The notes under the pieces were generated by a model. That model worked only from the letters and a program-made list of their open reading frames with translations, made no database searches and had not been told where the DNA came from. Positions 1 to 7,727 of a stretch of 64,000 bases of DNA are shown here, in pieces; within the stretch, counting starts at the first letter, position 1, and the number at the start of each line of letters is the position of its first letter. This DNA comes from Desulfatibacillum sp. (lineage in GTDB: Bacteria > Desulfobacterota > Desulfobacteria > Desulfobacterales > SpSt-501): assembly GCA_020725555.1 (NCBI GenBank), contig DYEU01000016.1, forward strand, positions 1-64,000. Reading direction: 5' to 3'. A program made the position numbers and the translations under genes.

Positions 1-289
1 AGGCGGTGGCGAGCTCGCTTGTGTCGCAAAGAAGGTCGGTGCCCCCCGTGTCCAGGCTGTAGGCGTAAATCCTGCCGTCGGCTCCGGCATACAGGATGTA
101 CCCGTCGTGGTAGGCGATCGCGGAGCCGTAGGCGAACGCCGGCGGATCGGGCTCGGCAAGGGAGGCGGCCTGCCACGGGGCGTTCGGGGTGAGCGCGGCG
201 TGAACCGGCGTGACGAGAAGGCAGAGCAGCAAAAAGCCGATCCATCGCGGAACGGGTGTGCGAAGCGTTGCAAGGCGGCGATGGCGCAT
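1..289 (-). CDS. Secreted protein, possible beta-propeller (partial, C-terminus outside window)
   Basis: Only the first 96 codons are inside the window. The start is the ATG at 289, with a GGAGGA ribosome site about 6 bases upstream. The N-terminus has basic residues, then a hydrophobic stretch (FLLLCLLVTPVHA) that reads as a Sec signal peptide of about 30 residues. The following residues, with GYILYAGADGRIYAYSLDTG, resemble one blade of a PQQ- or kelch-type beta-propeller. The gene lies directly downstream of a cobalamin riboswitch and intrinsic terminator on the same strand, so it should be expressed when B12 is scarce. That suggests, by inference, a role in corrinoid capture at the cell surface. 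The exact family cannot be settled from this fragment. Confidence 0.75.
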   Translation of the reverse strand, partial: MRHRRLATLRTPVPRWIGFLLLCLLVTPVHAALTPNAPWQAASLAEPDPPAFAYGSAIAYHDGYILYAGADGRIYAYSLDTGGTDLLCDTSELATA

Positions 290-410
290 GGCGGTCCTCC
301 TCCCGGCGGTGTTGGGGTTGAACGGGGATCGGGGCGCGGGGGGAGTTGGGCTTGGGCCTCCCCCCGCACCCCGTTCGCGCGCGGCGCCCTCGCCACAAGT
401 GACCGCGCGC

Positions 411-452
411 GAAAACAAAACAGCCCCTCAAGCGCGATGGCTTGAAGGGCTG
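411..452 (-). terminator. Intrinsic terminator (riboswitch expression platform)
   Basis: On the minus strand an almost perfect 13-base stem (CAGCCCTTCAAGC pairing with GCTTGAGGGGCTG) around a 6-base loop is followed by TTTTGTTTTC. It sits between the cobalamin aptamer and the start of the secreted-protein gene. This is the arrangement expected of a transcription-attenuating riboswitch. Confidence 0.85.
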
Positions 453-521
453 CACCCAGTTTGCTTCGCCTTCAGCGGCGGCCGCTTTCCCCCGTGCGCA
501 CGCGGGGTCCCCGGCCCATCC

Positions 522-705
522 CGGCAAGGCAGGTCTTCTGGCTCCCCCGCCCGCCCGGCGGCCTTCCCATCCCGCTTCCGCGGGACAGTGGCGCAAAACA
601 GCCGAACAGGTTCCCCCTCGCCTCGCGAAGGGGCGGGGTTACAGCGGCGGGACCGCTCCCGGTTCGCACGGGATTCCCTTTTAAGCCGCCCGCGGCACCT
701 TGCCG
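522..705 (-). promoter_or_regulatory. Cobalamin (adenosylcobalamin-type) riboswitch aptamer
   Basis: Read on the minus strand, the conserved cobalamin aptamer parts occur in order. A GGTGCC element is followed by TTAAAAGGGAATCCCGTGCG, then CCGCCGCTGTAA, GCCACTGTCC, and finally the B12 box AGCCAGAAGACCTGCC near 528-544. The closing P1 helix is a perfect 8-base pairing, CGGCAAGG (705-698) with CCTTGCCG (529-522). It ends about 70 bases before an intrinsic terminator and about 230 bases before the secreted-protein start. It should switch that gene off when cobalamin is bound. Confidence 0.93.
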
Positions 706-714
706 TCGCCTATG

Positions 715-744
715 CCCCTACCGCAGGCCGGCGGCCGTTGTCAA
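715..744 (-). promoter_or_regulatory. Candidate sigma-70 promoter for the riboswitch transcript
   Basis: A perfect TTGACA (744-739) is followed after 18 bases by TAGGGG (720-715), a weak -10 box. Transcription would start close to 708, just before the riboswitch P1 helix at 705, which supports the call. Confidence 0.45.
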
Positions 745-784
745 TCAAAAATCGCGCGGCATTGCGCGGCTTCGGACGCGGGTC

Positions 785-949
785 ATGGTCACCGGCAAGC
801 GCTTGGCCAAGAAGCCTGCGGTTTCAATGGAAAGGCTCATCAGCGGGGCGCGGGGGAAGAAAGCCTGCGCCGACTGCATCCGGGGCCTGAAGGAACGGCA
901 CACCGGGGCCGGCTCCGCCCCCGCCAAGGGACGCCGCCCGTCCGCCTAA
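785..949 (+). CDS. Possible small basic protein (54 aa), doubtful
   Basis: A short reading frame from an ATG at 785 to TAA at 947-949 encodes a lysine/arginine-rich peptide with a CxxC-type motif (KKACADCIRGLKERH). Third-position GC is high, as in the neighbouring genes, and its end touches the convergent DUF502 gene by only 4 bases. There is no good ribosome site, and it lies opposite the region upstream of the riboswitch promoter. I recognise no family. It may be a chance frame in GC-rich DNA. Confidence 0.25.
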   Translation: MVTGKRLAKKPAVSMERLISGARGKKACADCIRGLKERHTGAGSAPAKGRRPSA

Positions 950-1635
950 CCGGGACCCGCACCGTCCAAGCCGGGCGCCTCCGGCGGACGGCCCCCCTCC
1001 GGCGCGATCATCCCCGCCGAGACCACCGTCTTGATCGCCTCCTCGACCGTCATCTCGAGAACCAGGAGCTCCCGGCGCGGAACGAAGAGGAGAAAGCCCG
1101 AGGTGGGATTCGGGGTCGTGGGGACGAAGACGCAGACCGTCTCGCCGGGAAGCCGCGACCGCAGCTCGCCCTGCGGGCTGCCGGTCACGAAGCCCAGCGC
1201 CCAGACCCCCGGCCGGGGGTACTCGAGGAGCACCACCTCGCGGAAGGCGCGGGAGCCGCCCGCCATCGCCGTGTGGATCACCTGCTTGAGGGTCGCGTAG
1301 ATCCCGCGCACGACCGGCATGCGGGCCAGCAGCGCCTCCGAGGCGCGCAGCAGGATGCGGCCGGAGAGGTTCCGCGCGGACCAGCCCGCCGCGGCCAGAA
1401 AGACGATCACGAGCAGCAGGCCGATCCCGGGGACGGAAAAGGGGAGGTAGGTGTCGGGGTTGTAGCGGGCGGGGACCAGGCGGCCCACACCGGCGTCGAC
1501 CCAGAGGAGGAAAGAGACCGTGAGGTAGGCCGTGATCGCCAGCGGCGCGGTGACGAGCACCCCGGCGAGAACGTAGGCCCGCAGCCGGGCGGCCAGGCTG
1601 CGCCTGGCCGCGCGGGGTTCGGCGGCTTCGTCCAT
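946..1635 (-). CDS. DUF502 family inner-membrane protein
   Basis: 229 residues, the usual size for DUF502 proteins. Two hydrophobic segments near residues 20-45 and 70-85 frame a short loop. They are followed by a soluble C-terminal domain with the family-like stretches MPVVRGIYATLKQ, FVPTTPNPTSGFLLFV and MTVEEAIKTVVSAG. The start ATG at 1635 has GGAG upstream. It is the last gene of a tight minus-strand set with the quinone oxidoreductase and YkgJ-like genes (16-base gap). The biochemical role of DUF502 proteins is not established to my knowledge. Confidence 0.88.
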   Translation of the reverse strand: MDEAAEPRAARRSLAARLRAYVLAGVLVTAPLAITAYLTVSFLLWVDAGVGRLVPARYNPDTYLPFSVPGIGLLLVIVFLAAAGWSARNLSGRILLRASEALLARMPVVRGIYATLKQVIHTAMAGGSRAFREVVLLEYPRPGVWALGFVTGSPQGELRSRLPGETVCVFVPTTPNPTSGFLLFVPRRELLVLEMTVEEAIKTVVSAGMIAPEGGRPPEAPGLDGAGPG

Positions 1636-1651
1636 GGCGGCTCCGTGGGCT

Positions 1652-2641
1652 TCAGGCGGGCCGGGGGATTTCCAGGACCACCTTGCCGATGTTGCGGTTT
1701 TCGCGGATGAGCTCGTGGGCCGCCTCGGCCTGCGCGATGGGCAGCACGCGGTCGATGACCGGCTTGAGCTCCCCCGCGAGGAAGCGCGGCAGGACCCGCT
1801 CCCGGAAGCGCCCCACGATCCCGACCCGCTCGGCGAGCGGCCGCGGCCTCAAGCGCGAGCCGATCAACCGCAGGCTCTTCGACAGGATGAGCGCGAGATC
1901 GATTTCCGCGCGGCTCCCGCCCATCACCCCGATGTTCACGAGCCGGCCGCACGGGGCGAGCAGCTCGAGGTTGCGCCGGAGGTGCGCCGCCCCCACGGGG
2001 TCGAGAATCACGTCCACGCCGCGCCCGCCGCTGCGGGCCTTGACCTCGACCGCGAAATCCTGCGTCTTGTAGTCGATCGCCGCCTCGGCGCCCAAGGCGC
2101 GGCAGGCGGCGAGCTTGGCGGCCGCGCCCGCGGTGGCAAACACGCGGGCGCCCTCCGCGACGGCGAGCTGGATCGCGGCCGTGCCGACGCCGCTTGCGCC
2201 GGCGTGGATCAGGACGATCTCGCCCGCCCGGAGCCCGGCTTCCTCGAACAAATTGAGGTAGGCGGCGATCCAGGCCTCGGGGACGGCGGCCCCCTGGGCG
2301 AAGGACCAGCCCTCGGGCAGCGGCAACAGCAACCCCGCGTGCACGACCGCCCGCTCGGCGTAGCCGCCCCCCGGAAGCAGCGCCATCGCCCGGTCGCCCG
2401 CGCTCCACCCGGACACCCCCGCCCCCAGCTCGCGCACGACCCCGGCGGCCTCGAGACCCAGGATCTCGGTCACCCCCGGCGGCGGCGGGTACTGGCCGCG
2501 GGCCTGGAGGAGATCGGCACGGTTGACGGCCGTGGCGTGGACCTCGAGCAGCACCTCCCCGGGCCCCGGCCGCGGGTCCGCGGCGTTTTCCCAGGAAAGC
2601 CGCACCCGGCGCGGCCCCGGTTTCACGACGATCGCCTTCAT
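1652..2641 (-). CDS. NAD(P)H:quinone oxidoreductase, MDR superfamily (PIG3-like)
   Basis: 329 residues. The N-terminal GroES-like domain begins MKAIVVKPGP and contains NRADLLQARGQYPPPPG, typical of the PIG3/QOR branch of medium-chain dehydrogenases. The nucleotide-binding motif GASGVGTAAIQLA lies near residue 150. No zinc-binding cysteine/histidine set is visible, which fits the zinc-free quinone reductase branch. The family transfers hydride from NADPH to quinones or enals in the cytoplasm. Its ATG overlaps the stop of the upstream ykgJ-like gene (ATGA at 2638-2641), so the two are translationally coupled. Confidence 0.88.
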   Translation of the reverse strand: MKAIVVKPGPRRVRLSWENAADPRPGPGEVLLEVHATAVNRADLLQARGQYPPPPGVTEILGLEAAGVVRELGAGVSGWSAGDRAMALLPGGGYAERAVVHAGLLLPLPEGWSFAQGAAVPEAWIAAYLNLFEEAGLRAGEIVLIHAGASGVGTAAIQLAVAEGARVFATAGAAAKLAACRALGAEAAIDYKTQDFAVEVKARSGGRGVDVILDPVGAAHLRRNLELLAPCGRLVNIGVMGGSRAEIDLALILSKSLRLIGSRLRPRPLAERVGIVGRFRERVLPRFLAGELKPVIDRVLPIAQAEAAHELIRENRNIGKVVLEIPRPA

Positions 2642-3312
2642 GGCACCCCCTCCATCCCCGCATCCTCCCCCGCCGCGGCCGGGCCGCCCGAAAGGCGCCG
2701 GCGGAAGAGACGCACGACCATCGCCACCGGCCGGCCGAAGAGAAAATCGAGCAGCCCGGGGTCGAGCCCCCCGCGCGACACGAGGAGCCCCCGCAGCTCG
2801 GCATCGTAGCGCGCCATCTCCTCGAGCCGCCGCGCGGAGCGCGCATCCCCCGCCTGCAGGAGCCCCCAGGCCGCCTCGAGGTTGCAGCGGCGCTCGTGGT
2901 CGGCGACCAGGTCCCGGAAGTGCGGCGCCCCGGCCAGCAGATCGGCCCGGGTGAGCCTTCCCCGGCGGAAGGCCCTCCGCAGCGGCGCCGGGTCGCGGCA
3001 GTCGAGCAGGCGGCACTCGCGCGGCCGGCGGTCGTAGATGCCGCAGGCGCGCTCCCCGGGGACATAGAGCCGGCAGGTCCAGCCGCCGCCCGTCCCCTTC
3101 ACCTTGACGATTTCGCCGGAGAGCCGCACCAGGCCCGGCCGGCCCGGCTCGCGGACCCACTCGCCGCGCCGCACGGTGAAGAGATCCCGGAGCGGGATCG
3201 CCCCCTCCTCCACGAGGGGCCGGTCCTCCGCGTGCAGCGCGGGCCCGCCGTTGCGGCAACAGGCGCCGCAGCGGCGGCAGGAGGAGGAGAGCTCGGTCGC
3301 GGCGGACGACAT
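2638..3312 (-). CDS. YkgJ-type cysteine cluster protein
   Basis: 224 residues. The N-terminal CRRCGACCRNGGP at residues 12-24, with the later CRLYVPGERACGIYDRRPRECRLLDC split across the domain, gives the conserved cysteine set of the YkgJ/CxxCxxCC family, thought to bind zinc or an iron-sulfur cluster. The C-terminal half is helical and charged and has no recognised domain. It is the first gene of a three-gene minus-strand operon and is divergent from yceD. Function is unknown beyond probable metal binding. Confidence 0.8.
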   Translation of the reverse strand: MSSAATELSSSCRRCGACCRNGGPALHAEDRPLVEEGAIPLRDLFTVRRGEWVREPGRPGLVRLSGEIVKVKGTGGGWTCRLYVPGERACGIYDRRPRECRLLDCRDPAPLRRAFRRGRLTRADLLAGAPHFRDLVADHERRCNLEAAWGLLQAGDARSARRLEEMARYDAELRGLLVSRGGLDPGLLDFLFGRPVAMVVRLFRRRLSGGPAAAGEDAGMEGVP

Positions 3313-3370
3313 GGCCCTGCCATAGCAGAGGGCCGCCCCCGCGGGCAAGGGGCCGCGCCCCGGGTCCCGC

Positions 3371-3399
3371 TTGGTCTCGCGCGCGCTTTCGGCTATAGT
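3371..3399 (+). promoter_or_regulatory. Candidate sigma-70 promoter for yceD-yihY-lipoprotein operon
   Basis: TATAGT at 3394-3399 matches the -10 consensus at five of six positions. It lies 17 bases after TTGGTC at 3371-3376, a weak -35 box. The predicted start near 3406 leaves a leader of about 40 bases before the ATG at 3448. Confidence 0.5.
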
Positions 3400-3447
3400 G
3401 GGGCACGCCGGGGTCGGTCGGGAACCCTCGGAACGGGAGGAGCCACG

Positions 3448-3993
3448 ATGCGTGTATCCCTTCGCGAGATCAGCGAGATTCAGACCACGGTCGCCTTCGA
3501 GATCCCGGCGGAGCGCTTTCCCGTGCTGCGGGAGATCTCCCGCCGGGGCGAGGCCGCCTTCCCGGGCACGGTTCAGAGCCGCTTGAGCATCCAGCGCGTC
3601 TCCGGCCTGATCGAGGTCGAGGGCCGCGTGAGCTGCACCGCGCGCCTTTCCTGCGCCCGGTGCCTTGCGGAATTCGACTACCCGATCGAGGCCGCGATCC
3701 GGCTCGCCTACGCCCGGAGGCCGCCCGAAGCCGCCTTCCCGGCGGAGCCGGCGCGCGTCGACCCCGAGGAGGCGGACCTGCTCGCCTTTTCGGGGGATGA
3801 GCTCGACCTTGCCGAGGGCGTGCAGGAGCAGATCGTGCTCGCCCTCCCGATCCGCGCGCTGTGCCGCGAGGACTGCCGCGGCCTCTGCCCGCGCTGCGGG
3901 GCCGACTGGAACCGGGGTCCCTGCGACTGCCCGCGGGAGACGGAGGCCGGCCCCTTCGCCGCCCCCGGCAAGCGGAAGGCCCCGGGCCGATGA
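3448..3993 (+). CDS. yceD: YceD / DUF177 family protein
   Basis: 181 residues. The family is linked to 23S rRNA accumulation. It shows the DUF177 core: a CTARLSCARCLAEFDYPIE segment at about residues 59-77, a central acidic part, and the C-terminal LCREDCRGLCPRCGADWN motif followed by another CDC. These cysteines likely form a metal-binding knuckle. The ATG at 3448 has GGGAGG upstream. In most bacteria yceD is followed by rpmF (ribosomal protein L32). Here the stop overlaps the start of yihY and no rpmF is present. Confidence 0.85.
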   Translation: MRVSLREISEIQTTVAFEIPAERFPVLREISRRGEAAFPGTVQSRLSIQRVSGLIEVEGRVSCTARLSCARCLAEFDYPIEAAIRLAYARRPPEAAFPAEPARVDPEEADLLAFSGDELDLAEGVQEQIVLALPIRALCREDCRGLCPRCGADWNRGPCDCPRETEAGPFAAPGKRKAPGR

Positions 3994-4907
3994 GGAACCC
4001 CGACTCCCCGCCCCCGGAGGCGCCCCCGCACCGGCCGCAGCCGGGGCCGCTGGTGCGTGCCGGCCGCTTCGCATGGCAGGTGCTGCGCGAGTTCCAGAGG
4101 CGCCAGGGGCTTTTGCTTGCGGGTGCGGTCGCCTACTACACGCTGCTTTCGATCGTCCCGCTGCTGGCGCTGATCCTGGTCGGGCTGTCGCACTTCGTCG
4201 ACCCGGAGCAGCTCATCCACACCGTGACCGACAACCTCGAGCTCCTCATCCCCGGCTACGCCGAAAGCCTCGCCGAGCAGGTGCGCATGTTCCTCGCCCG
4301 CCGCCACCTGGTCGGGGCGGTCGGCTTCGTGATCATGCTCTTTTTCAGCTCCATGGCCTTCTCGGTCCTGGAGAGCACGATGGCGGTGATCTTCTCCCAC
4401 CGCAAGCAGTCCCTGAGGCGGCCGCTCTTCGTCTCGGCGATCATCCCCTACGCCTACATCTTCCTCCTCGGCCTCGGCTTTCTCCTGGTCACGCTGATCG
4501 CCGGCGCCTTGGACGCCCTCGAGCGCCAGAGCCTCGTGCTTTTGGGCCGGGAAATCCAGCTGCGCGGTTTCGGCCGCGGCCTTCTCTATCTCCTCGGCAT
4601 GGGCGGGATGGCGCTGCTGTTGACCTCGTTTTACCTCGTGATGCCCGTCGGCCGCATCTCGCTGCGCCACGCCCTGACGGGGGCGGTGACGGCAACACTC
4701 CTCTGGGAGATCGTGCGCCGGGTGATCGTGTGGTACTACGCGCGGCTTTCGTTCGTGAACGTGATCTACGGGTCGATTGCGACCACGGTCGTGGCGCTGC
4801 TCAGCATCGAGGCCGCGGTCATCATCGTGCTCCTGGGCGCCCAGGTGATCGCGGAGTTCGACCGCCGGCGGCTCGCGTCCCGCGAAAGAAAGGAAGGCGA
4901 TTCGTGA
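3990..4907 (+). CDS. YihY/BrkB family membrane protein
   Basis: 305 residues with about six hydrophobic segments. FQRRQGLLLAGAVAYYTLLS near residues 32-51 and the late VNVIYGSIATTVVALLSIEA stretch are characteristic of YihY/BrkB (formerly mis-assigned as ribonuclease BN). The start ATG overlaps the yceD stop (ATGA, 3990-3993), showing translational coupling. The molecular role is uncertain; the family is thought to act in the inner membrane. Confidence 0.9.
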   Translation: MRNPDSPPPEAPPHRPQPGPLVRAGRFAWQVLREFQRRQGLLLAGAVAYYTLLSIVPLLALILVGLSHFVDPEQLIHTVTDNLELLIPGYAESLAEQVRMFLARRHLVGAVGFVIMLFFSSMAFSVLESTMAVIFSHRKQSLRRPLFVSAIIPYAYIFLLGLGFLLVTLIAGALDALERQSLVLLGREIQLRGFGRGLLYLLGMGGMALLLTSFYLVMPVGRISLRHALTGAVTATLLWEIVRRVIVWYYARLSFVNVIYGSIATTVVALLSIEAAVIIVLLGAQVIAEFDRRRLASRERKEGDS

Positions 4908-5296
4908 ACCCGCTCCGGGCCGCGGCCCTGCTCCTGGCCCTCGCCGCCTGCGCCCCCCTCAACCCGCCCGCGCCGCCCCCCGATCCCGGGGCCGCGGGCC
5001 GCCTGGTCGTGGTGCGCAGCGACGCCCTCTTCGACTGGGGGCTGCGGCTCCCCGTGCGCATCAACGGCGAGCCGGCCGCCCGCCTGCGCGCCGGCGAGCA
5101 CCGGGAGTTCGGGCTCCCCCCCGGCGTCTACACCGTCGGCGTCGCCGACCGGGAGATCGCGGTCGCCGTCGAGACGGGCAAGACCGCCTGGTTTCTCATT
5201 CGCCCCGAGGAAGGCTCCCTCTCCGGCTTCGACATCGAGCGGCTGGACCCCGCGGCCGGCAGGGAGTGGGCGGGGCGCACGCGGCCCGCGCCGTAG
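4904..5296 (+). CDS. Predicted lipoprotein, DUF2846-like
   Basis: 130 residues from a GTG start at 4904 that overlaps the TGA of yihY and has AAAGGAAGG just upstream. The N-terminus MNPLRAAALLLALAAC is a lipoprotein signal with a lipobox LAAC, so the mature protein should be membrane anchored. The remaining sequence alternates short beta strands (VVVRSDALFDWGLRLPVRIN, then LPPGVYTVGVADREIAV), resembling DUF2846-type lipoproteins. That assignment is tentative. It ends 26 bases before the convergent mlaC gene. Confidence 0.72.
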   Translation: MNPLRAAALLLALAACAPLNPPAPPPDPGAAGRLVVVRSDALFDWGLRLPVRINGEPAARLRAGEHREFGLPPGVYTVGVADREIAVAVETGKTAWFLIRPEEGSLSGFDIERLDPAAGREWAGRTRPAP

Positions 5297-5322
5297 TCCC
5301 GCGGTCCGGACCCCCCGCCGCG

Positions 5323-5919
5323 TCAGCCTTTCGCCGCCCGCTCGCGCAGGATCTTGAGGACCTCCTCGGGGGGGTTCTTGGCCAGGATGTCGCGGAACTG
5401 GTCGCGGTAGTTCTTCACCAGGCTGATCCCCTCGACGATCACGTCGTAGACGCGCCAGTCGCCCCCCCCGGACTGGATCAGGCGGTAGTCGAGGGGGATC
5501 TTCTTGCCGTCGCCGGTCAGGATGTTGCTCGTCACCTCGGCCTGGCCCTCGCGCAGCATCGTCTCGCGCTCGAAGACGACCTTTTCGTTCGAGTAGGAAA
5601 GCAGCCGGTCGGCGTAGGTCTTCTCGAGAAGATCGCCGAAGAGGCGGACGAACTCCTCCTGCTGGGCGGGGTTGAACTTCGACCACTCCCGGCCCAGGGT
5701 GCGCCGCGAAAGCTCGGTGTAATCGAAAATCTCGTTCACGATCGAGCGGATCTTGGCGATCTTCGCCTCCCGCGTCTCGTTGCGGAAGGCCGGGTCGGCG
5801 AGCGTCTGCAGCACCCGGTTCACCTGCGTCTCAACCGTCTCCCGCGGGGAGGCGGCCGACGCCGCCGCCGGGGCGGCGGCCAGGGCGAGCGCCAGGCAAA
5901 GGCCCAGAACGGATCGCAT
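5323..5919 (-). CDS. mlaC: MlaC-type periplasmic phospholipid-binding protein
   Basis: 198 residues with a cleavable Sec signal peptide (about residues 1-22, ending AAASA). The mature part has the MlaC/Ttg2D pattern: KIRSIVNEIFDYTELSRRTL, the WSKFNPAQQEEFVRLFGDLL segment and GDWRVYDVIVEGISLVKNYR near the C-terminus. The family carries phospholipid across the periplasm between the outer membrane and the MCE/ABC complex. It is the last gene of the mlaE-F-D-C operon, 90 bases downstream of mlaD. Confidence 0.92.
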   Translation of the reverse strand: MRSVLGLCLALALAAAPAAASAASPRETVETQVNRVLQTLADPAFRNETREAKIAKIRSIVNEIFDYTELSRRTLGREWSKFNPAQQEEFVRLFGDLLEKTYADRLLSYSNEKVVFERETMLREGQAEVTSNILTGDGKKIPLDYRLIQSGGGDWRVYDVIVEGISLVKNYRDQFRDILAKNPPEEVLKILRERAAKG

Positions 5920-6009
5920 CGTGTTTCCTCCTCTACCGCGCGGCGGGCCGCCGTGGGGGCGGCCGCCGCGGCCATCGCCGCCCGCTCGGCCGGGCGGCCG
6001 GTGAATCCC

Positions 6010-6462
6010 CTACTTCTTCACGTCGCCGAAGGCGTATTTGCCGACGAGGTCCATGATCTCGGTCGGCGCCACGGTCTCGAGAATGCGCTCCCCGGCCTTG
6101 AGGAGCTCGCCGCTCCCGCCGGGGTCGATGCTGACGTAGCGGTCGCCGATCAGCCCCTCGGTCTGGATCGAGGCGATGGCGTCGTCGTAGACCCGGACCC
6201 CTTTGCGGATCTTGAGCTCGACCACCGCAAAGCGCTGCTCCGCATCCATCGCCAGCCGCCCGACGCGGCCGACCTCGAGGCCGAGCATCACCACCGCGCT
6301 CCCGGGACGCAGGCCGGTCACCCGGCTGAACTGGGCGGTGAGGGGGTAGGTGTCGTCCTCCAGCAGGCCGAGGTCGCCCAGCTTCAGCGCCAGGTAGCCG
6401 ATGCAGGCGAGCCCCGCCAGCATGAAGATCCCCACCACGGATTCCTTGGAAAAGCGCTGCAT
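6010..6462 (-). CDS. mlaD: MlaD-type MCE-domain protein
   Basis: 150 residues. One N-terminal transmembrane helix (about residues 10-27, VVGIFMLAGLACIGYLAL) anchors a single MCE domain. Within it, the GLRPGSAVVMLGLEVGRVG segment and the later GDRYVSIDPGG segment are diagnostic. It is the periplasm-facing, hexamer-forming partner of the MlaFE transporter. The length is typical. It sits 6 bases after the mlaF stop, consistent with one transcript. Confidence 0.93.
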   Translation of the reverse strand: MQRFSKESVVGIFMLAGLACIGYLALKLGDLGLLEDDTYPLTAQFSRVTGLRPGSAVVMLGLEVGRVGRLAMDAEQRFAVVELKIRKGVRVYDDAIASIQTEGLIGDRYVSIDPGGSGELLKAGERILETVAPTEIMDLVGKYAFGDVKK

Positions 6463-6468
6463 GCCGGT

Positions 6469-7716
6469 TCACCTCCGCAGGCCGCACGAAAAGGCGGCGA
6501 TGGGTTGCTTGCCGTAACGGGCGAATTCGATCACCGATTCGAGCTCGATCAGCGGCTTTCCCTGGGCCATGCCGGCCGAGATGGCGAAATCGAAGCAGCG
6601 CTCGGTGGGGATCTCGCGCCGGAACTCCTCGGCCAGCCGCGGCAGCCCCTCGCCCTGGAAGTCCGCCACGAAGCGCTCGAGGATGCGGCGCGCCTCCTCG
6701 AGGTCCGAAAAGGGAAGGATCGTGATGAACTCGCCGATCGTCTGGCGCGTCGTGAAGCCGCCGACCGCGCCGAAGTGCTTGCCGATGTAGGTGCCGAGCG
6801 CGCGCAGGGTTTCCTGGGCCGCCCGGGGGCTCACCTCGCGGTCGATCTCGTCCACGTTGTCAAAGGAAAAGACGAGCAGCGCGTAGGTCTCCTCGGGCCC
6901 GCCGCGGCCGAACTCGGTCTGGTAGCGCATCTTGAAGTGCCGCGCGGAGTAGACCCCGGTGATGTCCTCGCGCAGGTTTTGAAGGCTGCGCAGGATCTCG
7001 TCGCGGAAGGGGTGATCGAAGGAGGCCATCTCCTCCGGGGTCCCCTCGAAGGCGATCCGCCCGTCCCAGAGGACGAGGATGCGGTTGGAGATGAAAAAGA
7101 CGTCGGGGATCTCGTGGCTGATCAGGACCGCGGTGAAGCCCACCTTCTTTTTGTACTCGGCGATCATCCCCAGGATGGCGTTCTTGCGGATGGGGTCCTG
7201 GCCGGTCGTCGGCTCGTCGAAGAGGACGACCTGCGGGTCGGTCACGAGCGCGCGCGCGAGCGCCGCCCGCTTCTGCATGCCGCCCGAGATCTCCGAGGGG
7301 TACTTGTGGGCGACCTCCGTGAGCTCGGTCTGCTCGATGCGGGCCATGGCGCGGCGCTCGATCTCGCGGCGCGGCAGCCGGGTCGTACGCTTGAGCGGCA
7401 GGGCCACGTTTTCATAGACGGTCATCGCGTCGAAGAGCGCGTTGTTCTGGAACATGTAGCTGATGCGGCCGATGTAGGCGTCCCACTGGGCCCGGCTCAT
7501 CGTCTGCAGCGGGGTCCCCCGGTAGCGGATCTCCCCCGCGTCGGGCCGGAGCAGGCCGATGATGTGCTTCAAGGTGACGCTTTTCCCCGTGCCGCTCAGG
7601 CCGATGATCGTCGTGACCTCGCCCTCGTAGATCCGGAAGCTCACCCCGTCGAGGATCGTGCGCTCGCCGAAGCGCTTGACCACGTTGCGGAACTCGATGA
7701 GCGGGGGGCGTTCCAT
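6469..7716 (-). CDS. mlaF: MlaF-type ABC ATPase with C-terminal degenerate GGDEF-like domain
   Basis: 415 residues, whereas MlaF proteins are normally about 260-270. Residues 1-255 are a complete ABC ATPase: Walker A GLSGTGKSV (39-47), Q-loop Q90, signature SEISGGMQKR (141-150), Walker B VVLFDEPT (163-170) and switch His201. Residues about 276-410 look like a GGDEF fold: LLVFSFDNVDEID at the first strand and helix, RQTIGEF (324-330) where RxGGDEF is expected, then ILPFSDLEEARRI and FDFAISAGMA. The catalytic and metal residues are missing, so it is probably non-enzymatic, perhaps regulatory. The ATG at 7716 was chosen because it begins the conserved ABC domain; a GTG at 7773 is possible. Confidence 0.88.
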   Translation of the reverse strand: MERPPLIEFRNVVKRFGERTILDGVSFRIYEGEVTTIIGLSGTGKSVTLKHIIGLLRPDAGEIRYRGTPLQTMSRAQWDAYIGRISYMFQNNALFDAMTVYENVALPLKRTTRLPRREIERRAMARIEQTELTEVAHKYPSEISGGMQKRAALARALVTDPQVVLFDEPTTGQDPIRKNAILGMIAEYKKKVGFTAVLISHEIPDVFFISNRILVLWDGRIAFEGTPEEMASFDHPFRDEILRSLQNLREDITGVYSARHFKMRYQTEFGRGGPEETYALLVFSFDNVDEIDREVSPRAAQETLRALGTYIGKHFGAVGGFTTRQTIGEFITILPFSDLEEARRILERFVADFQGEGLPRLAEEFRREIPTERCFDFAISAGMAQGKPLIELESVIEFARYGKQPIAAFSCGLRR

Positions 7717-7727
7717 CGGGGCCGGGC

